Positions 6,480-7,429 of a stretch of DNA of 7,429 bases are shown here, in pieces. The DNA is from Flavipsychrobacter stenotrophus. Its GTDB lineage: Bacteria; Bacteroidota; Bacteroidia; Chitinophagales; Chitinophagaceae. Where the stretch lies: positions 1 through 7,429 of the forward strand of contig CANBTK010000085.1 in NCBI GenBank assembly GCA_947372365.1, in the 5' to 3' direction. A model generated the notes under the pieces. The model did not search any database and had not been told where the DNA came from. It saw nothing but the letters and a program-made list of their open reading frames with translations. The position numbers and the translations under genes are program-made. Numbering within the stretch: position 1 is the first letter of the stretch; each line of letters starts with the position of its first letter.

Positions 6480-6557
6480 GGTGCTCAGTAGCGAGGGTAA
6501 ACTATTTTCCTGCCGAACTTCCTGTAGGGCACACAGCTCCCCTTGCTGCTGAGTGCC
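6480..6557 (+). ncRNA. Candidate structured small RNA (no known family recognised)
   Basis: Arms 6480-6497 and 6540-6557 pair over 18 consecutive positions with no bulge if G-U pairs are allowed. Four of the 18 are G-U when read on the plus strand. An inner 5-bp helix (6509-6513 with 6524-6528, one more G-U) presents a 10-nt loop, CGAACTTCCT. On the minus strand all five wobbles would become A-C mismatches, so selection for structure would point to a plus-strand transcript. It does not contain the conserved apical sequence of SRP RNA, nor tmRNA or RNase P cores. No TAnnTTTG promoter or U-run terminator is seen on plus. A minus-strand RNA is possible, since T-rich sequence follows there, but the pairing is worse. 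Confidence 0.4.
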
Positions 6558-6560
6558 ATT

Positions 6561-6610
6561 AAAAAAAAAACTTTCAGTGATTAATTACCAAAATAATTAA
6601 TCACTGAAAG
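6561..6610 (-). terminator. Rho-independent terminator of the CHU_C surface-protein gene
   Basis: Arms 6571-6587 and 6594-6610 form a perfect 17-bp stem with a 6-nt loop (CCAAAA on plus). On the minus strand it is followed at once by ten T's (A's at 6561-6570 on plus). It begins 38 bp past the stop of the gene at 6649. Confidence 0.93.
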
Positions 6611-6648
6611 CCTGCTAAATATCAAACTAAAATCAATAATACTGCATA

Positions 6649-7429
6649 CTACCTAAGTAAGGTAACATTGCCACGCTTATTGAAGATTTTGCCGGAATTG
6701 CTTACCGCCTGCACATCGTAAACATATACGCCCAATGGCTGTGGGGCTCCGTTATAGGTGCCATCCCAGCCCTGGCTGATGTCTTTTGTCTCAAACACTA
6801 CATTACCCCAGCGGTTAAATATCCTGAAGTAGTTAAGTGTTGCTTCTCCGCGCTTGATTACTGAGAACGTTTTGTTGATGCCATTACCCGGTGCAAATGC
6901 ATTAGGCAATGTCAATAATGATTCGCTGCTGATGTGTACGCTTATAGAATCGGTAGCCATACAACCATCCGAAGTTACGCCGTGTACAAAGTACTTAGTA
7001 TCCACATCGGGCGAAGCTACAGGGTTAGATACTGTATTGCTGTTAAGCCCTGCCAGCGGGAACCAAACAAAACTACTACAGTTGGTAGTAGGGCTCAGCT
7101 GAACCGTTTCGCCAGGGTATAACGTTACTGAATCGTCCAGCGAAAGCAGTGCGCCCGGGTGTACACCTACATTTACGCTCAGCGTATCGTGGCAGCCAAC
7201 AGCACTGGTTACTATCAGTTTGTAATGCATGGTACCTATTGGCCTAACCCATGGTGTAGCTGAAAGGCTGTCGCTGAGGTAAAGGCTTGGGTACCAGTGG
7301 TAGCTTACGCCACCGGTTCCAGCAATCAACGCTGAGTCACGAGGGCAAACGCTAAAGTCTGGCGTGATGCCACCAAAGTTGCCCGGCTGCACTATTAACT
7401 GTGCAGAATCTTTACCTACGCAGCCTGCG
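6649..7429 (-). CDS. Surface/secreted protein with Ig/PKD-like repeats and T9SS type B (CHU_C) C-terminal domain, N-terminal part off the window
   Basis: The reading frame is open to the window edge (reading A-G-C-V-G-K-D-S before the GTG at 7392), so the true start lies beyond it. Counting from that GTG as residue 1, residues about 10-77 and 81-155 are two beta-sandwich repeats of the Ig/PKD type, each ending in a GC..TxS/D-x-V strand (C67 and C144) as in many Bacteroidota adhesin-like proteins. Residues about 160-247 are the gliding-motility-associated C-terminal domain (CHU_C), with LPNAF (162-166), FRIFNRWGN (189-197), GWDG (208-211), PQPLGVYVYDV (218-228) and a final KRGNVTLLR. This domain is the signal for export by the type IX secretion system and attachment or release at the cell surface. 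The usual NGDGIND segment is shortened to APGNGINKTF. Ligand unknown; the gene ends in a strong terminator. Confidence 0.92.
   Translation of the reverse strand, partial: AGCVGKDSAQLIVQPGNFGGITPDFSVCPRDSALIAGTGGVSYHWYPSLYLSDSLSATPWVRPIGTMHYKLIVTSAVGCHDTLSVNVGVHPGALLSLDDSVTLYPGETVQLSPTTNCSSFVWFPLAGLNSNTVSNPVASPDVDTKYFVHGVTSDGCMATDSISVHISSESLLTLPNAFAPGNGINKTFSVIKRGEATLNYFRIFNRWGNVVFETKDISQGWDGTYNGAPQPLGVYVYDVQAVSNSGKIFNKRGNVTLLR

Noticed and set aside
6480..6557. The hairpin as SRP (4.5S) RNA, 6S RNA, tmRNA or RNase P RNA
   Set aside because: The conserved apical SRP sequence with its GGAA tetraloop and AGCA side is absent on both strands. The element is too short for 6S, tmRNA or RNase P and lacks their core motifs.
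1..7429. CRISPR arrays, toxin-antitoxin pairs, phage or defence genes, integrases
   Set aside because: No regularly spaced repeats and no recognisable proteins of these kinds in any frame I examined.

Overview
The window looks like chromosomal DNA from a member of the Bacteroidota, most likely a Chitinophagaceae- or Sphingobacteria-like organism. The evidence is a cell-surface protein ending in a gliding-motility/type IX secretion (CHU_C-type) C-terminal domain, a DUF6089-type outer-membrane barrel, a Bacteroidota-style short DUF721 protein, weak or absent Shine-Dalgarno sequences, and promoter boxes of the TAnnTTTG type. Assignment below phylum is inference from protein style only.

Layout. 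1-1416 (+): the 3' end of a MacB/FtsX-type ABC transporter permease, followed one base later by its LolD/MacB-type ATPase. 1548-2006 (+): a DUF1569/DinB-like protein. 2038-2071: a strong bidirectional terminator between convergent genes. 2116-3066 (-): an unrecognised secreted or membrane protein with a coiled coil and two or three membrane segments. 3067-3716: about 650 bases without a convincing gene. They hold a 367-bp interval bounded by perfect 10-bp inverted repeats, a purine-rich degenerate repeat tract, and the terminator of the next minus-strand gene. 3717-4580 (-): a DUF6089-type outer-membrane beta-barrel. 4581-4772: a divergent promoter region with a TAnnTTTG box for each direction and an 11-bp direct repeat at an exact 50-bp spacing. 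4773-6044 (+): tyrosyl-tRNA synthetase (tyrS). 6064-6103: a 16-bp perfect hairpin between convergent genes. 6120-6401 (-): a DUF721 (DciA-related) protein. 6480-6557: a candidate structured RNA whose non-Watson-Crick pairs are all G-U on the plus strand. 6561-6610: a textbook terminator for the minus-strand gene upstream of it. 6649-7429 (-): the C-terminal part of a large surface protein with Ig/PKD-like domains and a T9SS type B sorting domain.

The genes do not form one pathway. The ABC pair is a clear operon; the others look like single-gene units, each closed by its own hairpin. The least explained parts are the intergenic ones: the candidate RNA at 6480-6557 and the inverted-repeat-bounded interval at 3262-3628. 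I found no defence system, CRISPR array, tRNA, rRNA, transposase or integrase.
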